The notes under the pieces were generated by a model, which was not told where the DNA came from, did not search any database, and saw only the letters and a list, made by a program, of their open reading frames with translations. This document shows, in pieces, positions 1 through 11,930 of a stretch of DNA of 64,000 nucleotides. The stretch covers positions 36,990,656 through 37,054,655 of the forward strand of contig OW388291.1 of assembly GCA_936450465.1 (NCBI GenBank), given 5' to 3'. Within the stretch, counting starts at the first letter, position 1. Every line of letters starts with the position of its first letter. Origin of the DNA: Gibbula magus (taxonomy: Eukaryota; Mollusca; Gastropoda; Trochida; Trochidae). The position numbers were made by a program, and so were the translations under genes.

Positions 1-229
1 GAGTCATGTGGCTTTGTAACTCATCGGTCTTTGGAATCTGACAAAAGAAGATGATCTCAGCTTTTAGTTTTAGAAATGAAAAGGTGAAAAACAGTAATTT
101 TGGCGCTTTGCCATTATTATTATTACTACAATCTGACCATTCATACTATGAACAGAAGTTAAACTTTATAAAATTGGTTGAACATATTATAATGGTTTCA
201 GAGCTATTGTGGCTGTTACTTTTAAATGA

Positions 230-760
230 GGATTATCCGTTTCAGTTTGACCAGATTGGTGCACATTTTAGCATACTTGTCAAGTGTCCTGCCATGGAAA
301 CAGAAAAGGATATTTATAAAAACTTCACATCACAGGCACATCAACATGATATAGGGAGGCAGTATACCAAATGGGGTGAACTTGCTCCGGAAACAAACCT
401 GGCCCTTCAAATAGATACAGTATAACCAAATTATAACCATGGAAACAAAGACAAGATCACACAAACCGTTGAAAACCCCACAAGGCACGTCTACATGATA
501 TTAGGTGGCAGCATACCAAATTTGGTGAAGATTGGCGTAGGAGTTTGCTTGTAGGATTTGCTCCGGAAACAAACCCTACCCTTCAAATCGCCAAAGTCCA
601 AATTGTTACCATGGAAACAAACAAAAACTATTTTTTGAGAAAGTAAACCCCGACAAGGCACATCGATCTACATTATATGGGGAGGCTTTATACCAAATTT
701 GGTGAAGTTCGGTCAAGTAGTTTTCGAGTACTGCATTATATGCCTTGGGGATACAAATCA
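230..760. repeat. Long interspersed repeat with internal ~150-175 bp units
   Basis: Three tandem, diverged units share phrases such as CTCCGGAAACAAAC, CCATGGAAACAAA and TATACCAAATTTGGTGAAG (near 355, 502 and 678). The same phrases recur at about 3,480-4,025, so this is an interspersed family and not a local satellite. The open frame at 51-425 runs through it and has no recognisable domain. No terminal repeats or target duplication were seen, so the boundaries are approximate and the element class is unknown. Confidence 0.6.
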
Positions 761-2464
761 GCCATTTTGTATTGTTTGTATGGCAATATAGAACATATTA
801 TTTAACAGTATAAATAATTGAATGACTAATTGAATGTGAGTCAAATTAAATTGTATATCGTGCCTCAGGATGAAAATAACTTTCCCACGAAAAGGAGGGA
901 TGATTTACTGGAATGTTACTATTTCCTCTCCCGCCAGAAGACGATACATAGATGCAAGCACATATTCGATAAGTACATCAGTATTATGAATAAATAGAAA
1001 AATAAAATTATCATTATCATACAGAAGTTAATCATCCATAAAACCCTGTATTCCCTGTACTACAAACCTCTAGAACAGTTCATATTGCACATTGAGGCTT
1101 TTCTCCCGATAACACTAATTAAACAAAGGGAATTGTCATTGCAAAAGCTCTGGTCCTGTGCAGATGTATTTAGATAATAAACAGTGGCATAGATGACTCT
1201 CCAGTTTGAAATGTGACGAAATCCTGTATTGATTCTTTCCAGACAGAAAATCCAATAGAGTAAATTTTATTTATAATGATATTTTAGTGATTATGATATA
1301 ATCCTATGTTTAACTGCAGGTGATGTACATATGTACGATTCAGTCGCTGGTATGGAAAACAATGTGCCTAGAAAAAAAGGATTGTAAACATGTGTCTTCT
1401 TATGTATATTGATAAAAGTAAAAAGTAAAATTATCATACATGTATTCAGAAATAGAGATGGACTTTCTTAACATGGGAATTGAAGCATCAAAGCCAACGC
1501 GTCATTAGGTCCCCATGTTTTTTCTGTGTCTAATCTGCCTAGTTTGGGTTATTTCATGGGTTATTTCATAGAGATGAGAAGTATGTTATAGACCCTATTG
1601 CAGAAAATCAATTATGTTTATAGGGGCATTAATGCGTTTAACTACATCTAAGATGTTAAGAACAAAGAGTACCTAATTACATGAACTTTTACAATGTTCC
1701 ATAGCTTCACATAAACGATGCTATGATGCATCAACATGTAGAGCCTAGGTAATTGGGCCGATGATTATTATAAGAATCGATGCACTAGTCGTCTCATGCA
1801 AATAACCATTCTTCTCTGAACAGTTATATCGAAACATAGTCAAGGGGATGTTTTCGAAAAAATATACGGATATTGTTCAAACGATCGTTTCTAAGTTTTA
1901 AAAGAACACATGTGTTAATAACAGCGATAGCGGTTTCAACATTAAGGCATCGTTTACTTCATCAAACATTTAAAATTGAAATCCGGTTGCGAAAGGAAAG
2001 TATTGAACAAAAGTGAACATCGTTCCTTAGTGCTTGAGAAGGTTCAAACGCCAACAAATGATTTTGAAGCGTTAAACTAAATGAAACGTGTCCTAAACCT
2101 ATGAACTTTTGGGAATTTATGTATTTAAGTGGAACATAACACATGATTTTTCATTTACCTTGTCACCTTGTTTTGATATTGTGTATAGTACACCTTCGTA
2201 CGTAAACTTACTCATCCTCAAAAGGTACGTTGGGTAAACGTTGCAATACTTGTCTACGCAGTATGCGTTATACTCAAACATCCACTTGCACTATCAGAAT
2301 TTTCCAAAAATTAACATCCTATCTTCGCTTCTTACGAAGTATATATATCCAGTTGTGTTTATTGTCATTGTCAATTTAGATGCGTCAGACACCATACTTG
2401 TAACTTACATGCAAACGTTACGTACATCATCAGAATTTTTTCTCACAAAGTTATTTGCAATGTC
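761..2464. other. No feature recognised
   Basis: AT-rich sequence with many stops in all frames. No coding similarity, terminal repeats or RNA gene seen. The only open frame of note (1962-2144, minus) looks random. Confidence 0.5.
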
Positions 2465-2514
2465 TTTCAGGTAGAAAAACACTTTGGAATAGAGAGCCTA
2501 AAATTATCCATAAA

Positions 2515-2559
<45 letters not shown>

Positions 2560-2632
2560 TCAGGTAGAAAAACACTTTGGAATAGAGAGCCTAAAATTAT
2601 CCATAAAATTTGGGGGGGGGGGGGGGGGGGGG
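2465..2632. repeat. Tandem duplication carrying two long poly-G tracts
   Basis: A ~53-bp unit beginning TTTCAGGTAGAAAAACAC is present twice, about 93 bp apart. Each copy ends in a homopolymer: G40 at 2518-2557 and G21 at 2612-2632. On + such tracts could form G-quadruplexes. They are also where sequencing and assembly lengths are least reliable. The glycine-run open frame over this region is an artefact of the poly-G. Confidence 0.9.
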
Positions 2633-3479
2633 CTAAGAATAATGCTATGAATTATCTTATGAATTACTGCTTCATTGTGCTGTTCATTTGATTGATTGTC
2701 CTGATCCAGTATGAACCCAACATATCACGAAATCCTCTTGGTGATGCTTCTGCCCTGTAATAGACCCTATTTCGGGAAGCAAAACATTTGCCCACAACAT
2801 AAGCATTTGCACGTACAATATGCATCCATCTGCATCCATCGCCTTGCCATATTTCTTGTGAAAAACCGTGACTCGATCTTCTAACCACTGGTAGCAAACG
2901 TATCCCTAAAGCAACGGTTCATGGGAAGATTGCTAATTCTGTTCGTTTTGAAAACACATTTTCTCATCCTTAACATACAGCTATATGATTTAATATGTGT
3001 CAATGAACTAACCTTAAGGCCATTTACAAAGACACTCATGGGCAAAAGAAAGTATACCTTCTTTTCAACAGAGTCAAACACAACATATTTCTTCAGGATA
3101 AAGTATATTTTGAGTGTTGAATGTGTTGAGTGAGATGAAGATTTATCTCGTTAAGAGATATAGACAATATCATTTATGAAACTATGATACTTAATATTTT
3201 ATATCTGTTCACACGGTTTGCTGAAAAAGGTATTTTGAGAAATAATGTTTGATATTTAAGGTTACAGTTTATGAAATATGGGAATTATGTCAGTAAAAGA
3301 TGTTGTCGGCAAAACGTACCTTCTTGCATTGCTGTATGGAGTGATAAAACAAGCTAGAAAGCCATATTTCACTATCTCGTCTGGTTAAAGAGATTCTATA
3401 AAAACGATTATTAAAAAGCCGATAATAAAGATTAAACATTGGATATACAATTTATTGAATAATACATCCATACGTGACC
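2633..3479. other. No feature recognised
   Basis: Several short overlapping open frames on both strands (2664-3133) show no domain and overlap each other antisense. No repeats identified. Confidence 0.4.
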
Positions 3480-4025
3480 TGTTGGAAAGTGTATACAAGA
3501 GAGATCAGAAGATGACATATCCCACGGTTCCACAAAATTTGTAAAACACATCTTTGACAGATACTTGTGTATCTACTACCATACTTCAGTTAGTGGGTAT
3601 TACAGATGCTGAGTTTCAGGTATGTTAAAAGTCAAAGCAGTCAAAATCAACAACAACCAACCAAAAAAATTAACTTTTCAGAAAAAATATGAAAATATCA
3701 AAAGGCACCACTTCAGTTAGTGGGTAATACAGATGCAAAGTTTCAGGAAGATATGATGAACGGTTTTGGAGCTGTGCTCCGGAAACGAACCTGTCTCTGA
3801 ACAAAGTCCAAATTCAACAAGTTTCTATGGAAACGAAAACAATTTTTTTTCAGAAATCCGAAAATATCAAAAGGCACCACTTCAGTTGGTGGGTAACACA
3901 CATGGAAAGTTTCAGAAATATATCATGAACGGTTTTCGAGTTCTGCTCCGGAAACGAAATGATTACGGACGGACAGACGGACGGACGGACGGGGCGATGA
4001 CTATATCCCACGGTATTACATAAAA
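3480..4025. repeat. Second copy of the long tandem-unit repeat, ending in (ACGG)n
   Basis: The phrase CACTTCAGTTAGTGGGTAAT recurs at about 3582, 3710 and 3877 (spacing ~130-167 bp), each followed by AAGTTTCAG and CTCCGGAAACGAA. The right end carries a microsatellite of ACGG/ACAG units at 3963-3992, then ACTATATCCCACGG. The same architecture ((CCGT)n next to a GATATAG terminus and ~150-bp internal units) appears inverted at 61,742-62,612, so the two look like members of one broad class. No protein is encoded and the mobility mechanism is unknown. Confidence 0.6.
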
Positions 4026-4040
4026 AGCAAGGGATAAAAA

Positions 4041-4085
4041 GCAAGACCAGGGTAAATGAGAAGCAAATCTAACCCTGGTCTTTGG
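4041..4085. other. Short inverted repeat (hairpin)
   Basis: Arms AAGACCAGGGT and ACCCTGGTCTT flank a ~20-nt spacer. It lies just outside the preceding repeat. A role as a terminus or foldback is only a guess. Confidence 0.5.
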
Positions 4086-4199
4086 ATCAACAGGTGAGTC
4101 TAGCGGTTTTAATGTATCTGTAAATGTTTAACTTAGAATATGCTTACATGTACTTCACTGGTAAACTTATGATTGCTGACTGTATCTGGTATAATTAGC

Positions 4200-4305
4200 C
4201 AATGTATATGATATTAGTAGTGATGTGATGTATAGACTTATCTTATGGGTATCATGTTAGTGTATATGATAAAAGTAGTGTTGTGATATATAGAGGTTAC
4301 CATGA
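4200..4305. repeat. Imperfect ~60-bp tandem duplication
   Basis: TGTATATGATATTAGTAGTG near 4203 recurs as TGTATATGATAAAAGTAGTG near 4261, with matching downstream bases (GTGATGTATAGA / GTGATATATAGA). Confidence 0.7.
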
Positions 4306-4796
4306 GAGTGTGTTTTGGGACGGTCAATATCCTGCATTAGGAATAAACATTGTATTTTGCGAGCCTTGGCGAGATAAATACATTGTGTTGTAAAGTAGCC
4401 ATCTCTACGGAGGCTAATTTCCAAAAGCCAAAAACCACATATTGAAAAACGGGTTATGTAGCCAATATAAAAGGGTACGGAAGAAAGCCTTGTTAATGCG
4501 TTTAAATGTTTAAGATAATACAGATCAAGTTAGTTTGCTTATAGAGACATACTGTAACTTTGTTTGAGTCATGTTCATCACTCATTGATTAAACTATATT
4601 CCGTTGTTTCTTTTGCCCTGGAGTGATATACATTTAGTAATGTTTCCATCCTAAGCAAGACAATGTGTTTGAGTTGAGTTGTTATTTCGTGAACCTTCAA
4701 TGTTGTTATTGATGTGTGTTACATACACTTGATTTGTAATCTTTCACGTGTAACAAATAACAAATAGCTCAGTTGAGACTTAATTTGCAATCTAAA

Positions 4797-5263
4797 CCCA
4801 ATACCAAAAGAAACTTTACATCTCAGTTGATTTTATCATATGTATGTTTTTCAATTACAAATATTTCAAGTTTTGGAAATCGTACACTAAAACTGAAAAG
4901 TAATGGCGTATTGTCATCAGTCAAATATTTTTTTCAGAAGTTTTTAATTTTTTTACAAAAAATTAAATTTAAACAAATAAAAAAATAAAACTTTTAATTT
5001 TGACAAGACACACATGTTAAGCGACTAACGCACTACTGAAACCGAATCACAGACGAATTGATCAAACACATTTTGATACCCCTCGTATGTTGATGCGTCC
5101 AAACTTTTTATTTAAATAAACTTTTGAAATGAATATTTTCATACATCGAATGAAAAATTGAATAATTATTACAATACTTAAAAACCCAAATCCAATCGTT
5201 GCCTATTATGTGATTTATTAAGAAAAGAAGATGGGTGCAAAGTTTCTTTTGGTATTGGGTTTA
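4797..5263. repeat. Inverted repeat, ~24-bp arms around ~0.4 kb AT-rich interior
   Basis: CCCAATACCAAAAGAAACTT near 4798 is the reverse complement of the stretch near 5243-5262. The interior is AT-rich and non-coding. This could be a degraded MITE, but I could not define a target duplication. Confidence 0.5.
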
Positions 5264-5514
5264 CTTCAAACTGTCAATTGAAATCAACCATGTCCTGATA
5301 ATTTCATGCATAGGTTCGACTTTAGCGAGAAGGTATGAAATGCAGTGTTGAAAAAGTGCAATTTATTCATGATGTATATACATGTATGCAATTGAATTTA
5401 AAACTGGTATGAATCATCTGCATGCCCCGGCCCTTTGCTTATGAATACTGTCTTCTACTGAAAACTTTCATTTTAGTCCTGTGTTCTTTCTGTCAAGTCG
5501 AAATTTCTCCATTC

Positions 5515-5766
5515 CTCAGCAGCATCGATCATTGCATAGTTTGTTGTCAAGGCTGTCTAACAACATTCTTCAATTATCACTTGGAAACGGTAGTCCCAAC
5601 AAGTTCTATTAGAAAAGAGACCCACCTCGTGATTGGATTTCTCTCCTGGGACAGTATCTGCGACAAGGTTGTGATTCAATCCATCATTCAACTTCTCCAC
5701 TGCAATCGGGTTACTTCACTGAACGCACGCCAAGAGATAGTATATAAGATACCCAACACCTTTTGA
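5515..5766 (+). repeat. Array block 'A' (copy 1), open reading frame but no sign of selection
   Basis: A ~250-bp block present at least four times: here on +, at 23,584-23,870 and 37,170-37,440 on -, and decayed at about 52,920-53,100 on +. It stays open in three copies, with a shared core that includes CCQGCLTTFFNY and VPTSSIRKET. Between the copies at 23.6 and 37.2 kb I counted about 5 silent and 19 amino-acid-changing differences, the proportion expected without purifying selection. No known domain recognised. Best treated as duplicated non-coding DNA that happens to be open, although a fast-evolving exon cannot be excluded. Confidence 0.6.
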
Positions 5767-6410
5767 AAGGAGACACTCAAACGTCAAATTGGTCGAATGT
5801 GTAGCTTTTGACATTTTTTTTAGATTAGTTTAGTTAAATAGAAACCTGGAAATGACAGTATGTCAAAAAGGGACAAAATGAAACTGTATTCCCACGAGAA
5901 CATTCAATAATCAGATTGCGAATTACGATGACGACATTAAGTGTGGTAAGTCAGTCAACACTAACATGTTTCACCGCATGGCATGACACAACACAACACA
6001 ATCCTTTTCTCACAATAAAGATAACTCATTTTATTCATTTTTATCCCACATTACCCGTTTTAAAATATGGTCATATATAGTTGTCCCTGCACATCCACTA
6101 AGTGGCGAAACTATGCAACACGGCTACCATTCGTATTTCTATCTAGTCACAAATCTTTCATTTGGTTATAACTCGAGAAAGAATTGTATAAGTGCATGGC
6201 ACAGGTGAAGGAGCCTGCTTGACATTTACTGGAGAAGGAGACCAATTATTTAATAATAAATTAATATTTCATCTTGCATATAGCGCACTCAGCAATTTGT
6301 GAAGGCGCTGACAATATTACCATAACGGAAATGTACTTTCGGAGCAACCAAAGGCGCTACACGAAACCACCCGTTTATTCAGGTACCTAATTATACAGCT
6401 GAGTGAACGG

Positions 6411-6520
6411 AGTGTAATGTGGATAAAGTAACTTGCCCAAGGACACAACACAGAAAAATACTGATTTTACAAATTGTTACTCCGCGGGACCGGGTCGTTG
6501 GCGTGCGAACTACTACACCA
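6411..6520. repeat. SINE core fragment
   Basis: CTTGCCCAAGGACACAAC followed by a short G/C-rich stretch with CGTGCGAACTACTACACCAC resembles the conserved middle of tRNA-derived SINEs. It is degenerate and the ends are not definable. Confidence 0.4.
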
Positions 6521-7683
6521 CTGTGCTCCACGTTTACTTTGATTCATCATCACTGATTATACGACATTCATTTGTAATACAGCAAATCAGCAATCTCTAT
6601 CGCTCGAACAGGAACACGCTTTTAACAAATTTAAAATAGGTTACGTGGGGAGAAATTACTTGAGTAACATTCGTCTACCACAATGTACTATTAGTGAAAT
6701 AATATTAAAAACCTCTCTAGAACTCAAAACTTTCTCCTCTTTGCAATGCTTCTATTACTGAGTATAAGAGTGTACACAATAAATTACGGCCATTTATTAA
6801 CAGTAACTCTGCTCCATGTTTTATGGAATATCGGAATATATGTTCAAGGTACTTGAGTTTCGTGTATTAAGACCGTAAAAGGCCAGGTAATGTTACATAA
6901 TCAGAAATCGAACTGAGAACAAAGTGTCCTTAACTTTGTTATGCTGTGATAGCGCTTCTATTTTCAACTCCATTAAAGCTCCACTCCGTTGTCATTATTA
7001 CCGTCAGTTTTAATATCGTAAGTATGCTACAGTGCAATCTTCCAATTCGAAGGTTTTATATGCAATATAATAGTACAGTGAGTACAATACATATCAGTAT
7101 TAAAGCGAATATTATTTTGGTGGGCACAAACGGACTGCAACCCCGAGATATGGTATGAATAGTTTTGCTCTTCCTTTTTCCTCTCACATTATATAATCAA
7201 AGATTATCGGCTGACGAATTTTGAAATAATAGTTTATTTTGAGACATTTGTCTGTACACACGCAAGTTTGGTATAAAGATTTTACATAACTAATATATGT
7301 ATGACCAAGCAAGGGTCATTCACAGATTTGTATGAGTTGCTGAAGTGTAGTTTGACACTTTTCCAAAATACATTCCTCATTAACCATTTCATGCATGACG
7401 TTTTTCAACGAACACGATAACCATCTGTCCTGGGTAAATGTTCCACAAAATTGAATTGTTTCCAACGAAATTGGCTGATGTCGTACGTGCATTTCTTGAA
7501 AAAAAAATTAACTGTTAAGCTCAATTGGAGTGTCACTGTTTATAACATTTTAGCATTATTTTAGTTTTAGAATCACCATTAGTGATAAGCATCATTGGTT
7601 CTCTAAATAACTCTAATCAATTATATCTAGATAGTTCAGTATTTCATGATCAGTTTAAAGTAAAATACTTTATATTTATGACA

Positions 7684-7783
7684 TGGGTGGTACTACGCTG
7701 AACGCAGTGTAGCATTGCATCCAAACCTTTTGTAGTAGCATAAACGATTAATTTTGTAGTAGCATAAACGATTCATTAAAGCT
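7684..7783. repeat. SINE fragment followed by a 27-bp tandem duplication
   Basis: GGGTGGTACTACGCTGAACG...GTGTAGCATTGCATCCAAACC matches the middle of the SINE at 47,936-48,160. Immediately after it, TTTTGTAGTAGCATAAACGATT is repeated twice. Confidence 0.6.
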
Positions 7784-8896
7784 ACTTGTGTGTGTGTCTG
7801 AAGTGAATGATTGTATATGTGCTAGCTTTTTAATGAGATAGGGTTTACGTTAGTTGTAATTGTTTGTTTTCAGTTACCAATGCGACAGTGAAGACGATAT
7901 GAGAATGCATTCAACATCTGGAAACTGAAGGCACCACATTATCTGTCATACATGAGTTCTGTCATGCCGAATCATGAATAGTTCTCTTGTAATACCTTTC
8001 GAAATGAAAATAGTTTTCGATTTTTCCCCCAAGTTATTTAAAAATTGTTTGCTTCGCGCTTATATACTAAGCCTACCTCGAATGCGGGAGCACCCAGCAA
8101 CCTGGTTATCTTCAAGTGTAACTAATGGAGCAAAACACAAGGTTACCTCGAAGAGTCAATCCCTTTAACCTGAGTGTTCAGTTGAATTTAACAGCGGCTT
8201 TTTTATTTCCCCGAATTTGAGATTCCGATGATGTACTTTTTTCACCTATCCGCCTGTCCAAAAAACCTTTAACCTTGGCCGTAATTATGATTGGTAAACG
8301 AAAGGCCGTTGATACGTGACATATGCATCCATTGTCATGAGGTGTTCATGAGACGTTTCAGATTAGTTAATATTTTTGACCAAGTTACCCGACGTTGGCG
8401 CACGAACCAAACAAGAAATAAGACGTTTCAGACCAGATAAAAATTTCTGATCTTGTGAACGTGGCTTTGCCGTACATTGCAATTTCCCTACAGTTTGCAT
8501 TGATTTTAAACTTTGATACCAAACTATATTCCTGCATATGGGGTATTAGTGTTTTAATAAACTAATTAACTATATGCTTATATCAAGGGGTATCAGTGTT
8601 TTACAACAGACTTTATTTGAATTCACTTCAACTAATGAAAAACACTTCAGTGATGTAATTTTACTTGACCTTTGAAATCTCAGAAATATGACAAGTCATT
8701 TTAGGATGATTACCTCTTCGCAAATAATAGATGCTAACATAAATGGTCTACAAATGCCTTTTCATTCTGTCAAATAAGTTCAAAAAGGTTTAATCCTAAC
8801 CAGCGAAGCGAACTCATTGCAAACAGAATGTTATGTTAGAGTGTTAAGACTTCCTGAGAACGGTTAATGAAACAACAAGATTAGCAGGTTTTACTG

Positions 8897-9010
8897 CAAT
8901 GAATAGTCGCCATATGGCGTTGCAATAATGTTGTTATGTATAGATGTGTTATTTATATTAAAAGGATCTACTCTTCAAAGCGGCCAACACCAACTCACCT
9001 CACCTCACAT
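8897..9010 (+). repeat. Degenerate SINE 3' part
   Basis: GCAATGAATAGTCGCCATATGGCGTTGC, then after a divergent gap AAAGCGGCCAACACC and CTCACCTCACCTCA. This is the order of the 3' half and (CTCAC)n tail of the better copy at 57,507-57,755. Confidence 0.55.
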
Positions 9011-9600
9011 CTTAGACATACTATTGAATGTCATGTTTGGTATGTCGACTGGAGTCTGGTCCGATGGCTTTCTAGCATCGCCGTTGACTGGTTGGAGTGA
9101 ATGGTCAACTGACCTACATGTTTAATCATTGTATATGTACAGTGTATCAGTACTCAGATTAGAAAAGCAGCGAGATATTAGTGTTACATTCAATATAATA
9201 ATTATATAAAGCACTATGCAACAGTCTGCATTTTATCAGATATTTCTATATCACAAGTTTTAGCCAATTTGGAGAACAGCGTATATTAAACATCATACTC
9301 AGTTTTTACACAATTGTAGTACTTTGCTGGTGCAGTTGCTTTTTACTTATGCAATATTTATTACTACTGAAACGAACCTTAATAGCAAATCTCTGTCATT
9401 TTCATGTGATGAACAAATTAAAAGATAGTTTGGCAACTTCGCCAACGGCAAAGAACAGTTTGTTAAATTGATTTCAAACTTAATCTTAATATGTTTTAAC
9501 AGACGCTGTTGGCAATTTGCACGATTGCCATTGCGAACGGCTTACATTATATCCTAGTGAAATAATTTACTTTTTGATCGGACATATTTTGATGGAAGCT

Positions 9601-10640
9601 TTCTTTCCTTGAAAAGAGTAACGTGAAGTACATCATTAGTGACTGATTGATACCTGAGGCAAGACAACAAACTGTTCACTAGAGATAATGAGACTTTTTT
9701 TTATTGATGTTATTTTACATGTTGTTAATGACAATTCATGCATGGAATGATATAACCCAGTAAACTGTGATTGATTTGATTTTTTTTGTAAAAATCGAAA
9801 AAAAATCTTTACAATAGGTGTTAGTGACGGAATATAACTATTTACAATAAGTGATCTCAAAATGCGTATGTTACGTACGATGCTTATTCCTTTTGTCCGT
9901 ATTGAAAGTTGATTTCAGCTGAATTCACATAAATGAGGAGAAAATATTCCACTACCACGTAAATTACATTCATAGATTTTGAAACTGAACATGCAAAAAC
10001 ATCACTTAACAACACTGACTTCATTAATAATGTCCATTTATATGGCGCTAAACTCCACTTAGGCGTACTCATATCACATACAATAATTTTATGAACAGGG
10101 AAGCTTAGTAGTACATCTGAAACAGGTGAGTTTTTAAGAGACTTTTAAATTGTTCCAAAGAGTTGGCATCTTTGAGTGATTCTGGAATTGAGTTCCAGTT
10201 CGTGGCAGCAGCAACACTGAAAGAACTACAGTGTATAACCAAATGATTTTTTAAATATTTTTTTTAAATTTCCATATTTCATATACAGGCATGACATATG
10301 AATGACATCGTAAACAATTTAGTACATTAACACTCCCATGTATAAATTCGGCATGTATCAATACATAATATTTGAAAATACTCATTGTGTCTAACTATAT
10401 ATATACGTACATCATAAACGAAAATCATTTCATATTCGACAAAGACTTTAGAATTACGAATTTCGAAAAAGAGGATGTAGCGTTAACCAAAATTGTATGT
10501 TGTATGAATTGGCGTATGTTGGTATCGCAAGTTACTGTTGTTTTTCTGACCTCCGAGAGCGCGATGGAATATACCTGCATACAAGGTCACATATATGTAG
10601 GTACGGTGAAGCAAGACCAAAGATACACTGATACATTAAA
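9601..10640. other. No feature recognised
   Basis: Lies between the inverted half-unit and the direct half-unit of alpha, so the inversion breakpoint should be in or near it. Open frames at 9636-10072 (minus) and 10372-10806 (plus) have no recognised domain. Confidence 0.4.
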
Positions 10641-10644
10641 GCAA

Positions 10645-10806
10645 GTTGTGTCATACGTTCTCCATACATTTGCTATTACATGTAGACTGTTCTGTTTCCA
10701 AATGATGGATTGCATATCCGACTGTTGTGATCATTCACTGCTAGCTCTGAATGGAAAGTATTTCTTCTTTTGCTGTTTGCTTAAGCTGCGTAAAGAGGGG
10801 AAATAA
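10645..10806 (+). repeat. Array block 'j' start: frame open in three copies
   Basis: The frame reading VVSYVLH...MMDCISDC...KLRKEGK-stop is open to the same TAA in copies at 10,645, 25,666 and 38,371, with a 6-bp difference in length. Differences between the last two are about 4 silent to 11 replacement, as expected without constraint. A more diverged relative (near 22,150, 34,920 and 55,270) contains stops. I see no splice signal shared by all copies. Confidence 0.5.
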
Positions 10807-11282
10807 ACAAAAGAGAAGAAAGTAAGACATTGTCATCAATCAATTCTTCCTTGAAGAACACCGAAGGCTCTAGCTAAGCGTTTGGAAGTATTCTTCTGAA
10901 GAATTGCTCTGCACGTTTGCCATATTTGACATGGTTTGAAAAACCATCTAAAAAATTGGTAAATTAGCCATGCAGTTTTAACATCAAAGTCGCTAAATAT
11001 TACCTTAAAAAGTAAAGCATCGTAATGTATAACATAAAGTGAAAAAAGAGTATTTAATTTTAGTCACATGTGCCAAACATTATCGTTGGCTGTTGTCGTA
11101 CACCGTTGTTAACACTTCATGCCTTTACGCTTTTAGAAAAATACAACATTTTACCCTGTTTGAACTTACTACATAACTTCATGATGTGAGAAAATTAAAG
11201 TTAGTATTTCAAAATTTTATACACGCATTATTGCTTGATAGGGACCCGGGTAATAACATAAATACATAAAATACATTGGCAA

Positions 11283-11403
11283 TTTATAGGATATATAAAG
11301 TGCTTCCCCTTTCATTTCAAGTTTATGTCCACAGTGAAATATCTTATTTCAGGAGGGACATGAACTGACATGAAAGGGGAACGAGTAATGTATCCTATTA
11401 TAA
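11283..11403. repeat. Foldback element, ~50-bp inverted arms
   Basis: TTATAGGATATATAAAGTGC plus CTTCCCCTTTCATTTCAAG on the left pairs imperfectly with CATGAAAGGGGAACGAG plus TAATGTATCCTATTATAA on the right, around a ~22-nt loop. The whole could fold into a long stem. Probably a decayed MITE; no target duplication is clear. Confidence 0.65.
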
Positions 11404-11904
11404 CCAATTTATATTTCATAAGATTTATTGTATAATAAAGATTATTATGAAGAACAGAACAGCAGAGAAATATAAACCCTGTCACAGCATCGATTTTATA
11501 ATATTGCGACGTTAAATATTCACACTTTTAAAAGCAAAATTTAATCATTCTATATTTTTTTATGTATGCTAAACCAGTTACACTAGTTATGCTGAAGGAA
11601 GCATACGCAACATACAATCTCCCTGCTCGAGGACATGAGATAAGAGTTACCCGTTTTGAATAGCGTCATGTTATGGCGGCCGCCATTGGCAGGTTTCTCA
11701 TCGTCGAAATGTGTAAACCAGTTTAAACAATACATTATATTTAAAGGCACCGTGGCACGGCAAATGTTATTAAATATCACTAATTCAATGATCTTGTCCA
11801 TTGTTCGTATATGAAATTGATCAGCCCTAATGTAATTCACCATATAGTCAATTTGAAATAGTTTTAAGTATTCGGACTATAAAGTTAATTCAAAAAGTTT
11901 GCTT

Positions 11905-11930
11905 GATTTAATGCAACGTTGCATTAAATC
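11905..11930. other. Perfect 26-bp palindrome
   Basis: GATTTAATGCAAC is followed immediately by its exact reverse complement. It could be a dimeric protein-binding site or a remnant of a foldback. Confidence 0.8.

Larger units (their letters stand above)
5180..9600 (-). repeat. Array unit alpha, first half, in inverted orientation
   Basis: Blocks that run left to right in the other units appear here reverse-complemented and in reverse order. 5,515-5,766 matches minus-strand 23.6-23.9 and 37.1-37.5 kb. 6,895-6,955 matches 36.12-36.18 and 56.56-56.62 kb. 7,020-7,130 matches 36.02-36.07 kb. 7,900-7,960 matches 22.07-22.14 kb. 8,060-8,200 matches 34.54-34.66 kb. 8,640-8,860 matches 21.64-21.83 kb. 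9,430-9,535 matches 33.10-33.24 kb. The simplest reading is an inversion of one half-unit after the tandem array formed. Confidence 0.75.

Noticed and set aside
2455..2691. Open frame rich in glycine
   Set aside because: Produced by the poly-G tracts; no other coding sign.
10372..10806. 144-aa plus-strand frame as a gene
   Set aside because: Only the last ~54 codons have counterparts in the array, where changes look neutral; the upstream part is closed in the other copies.
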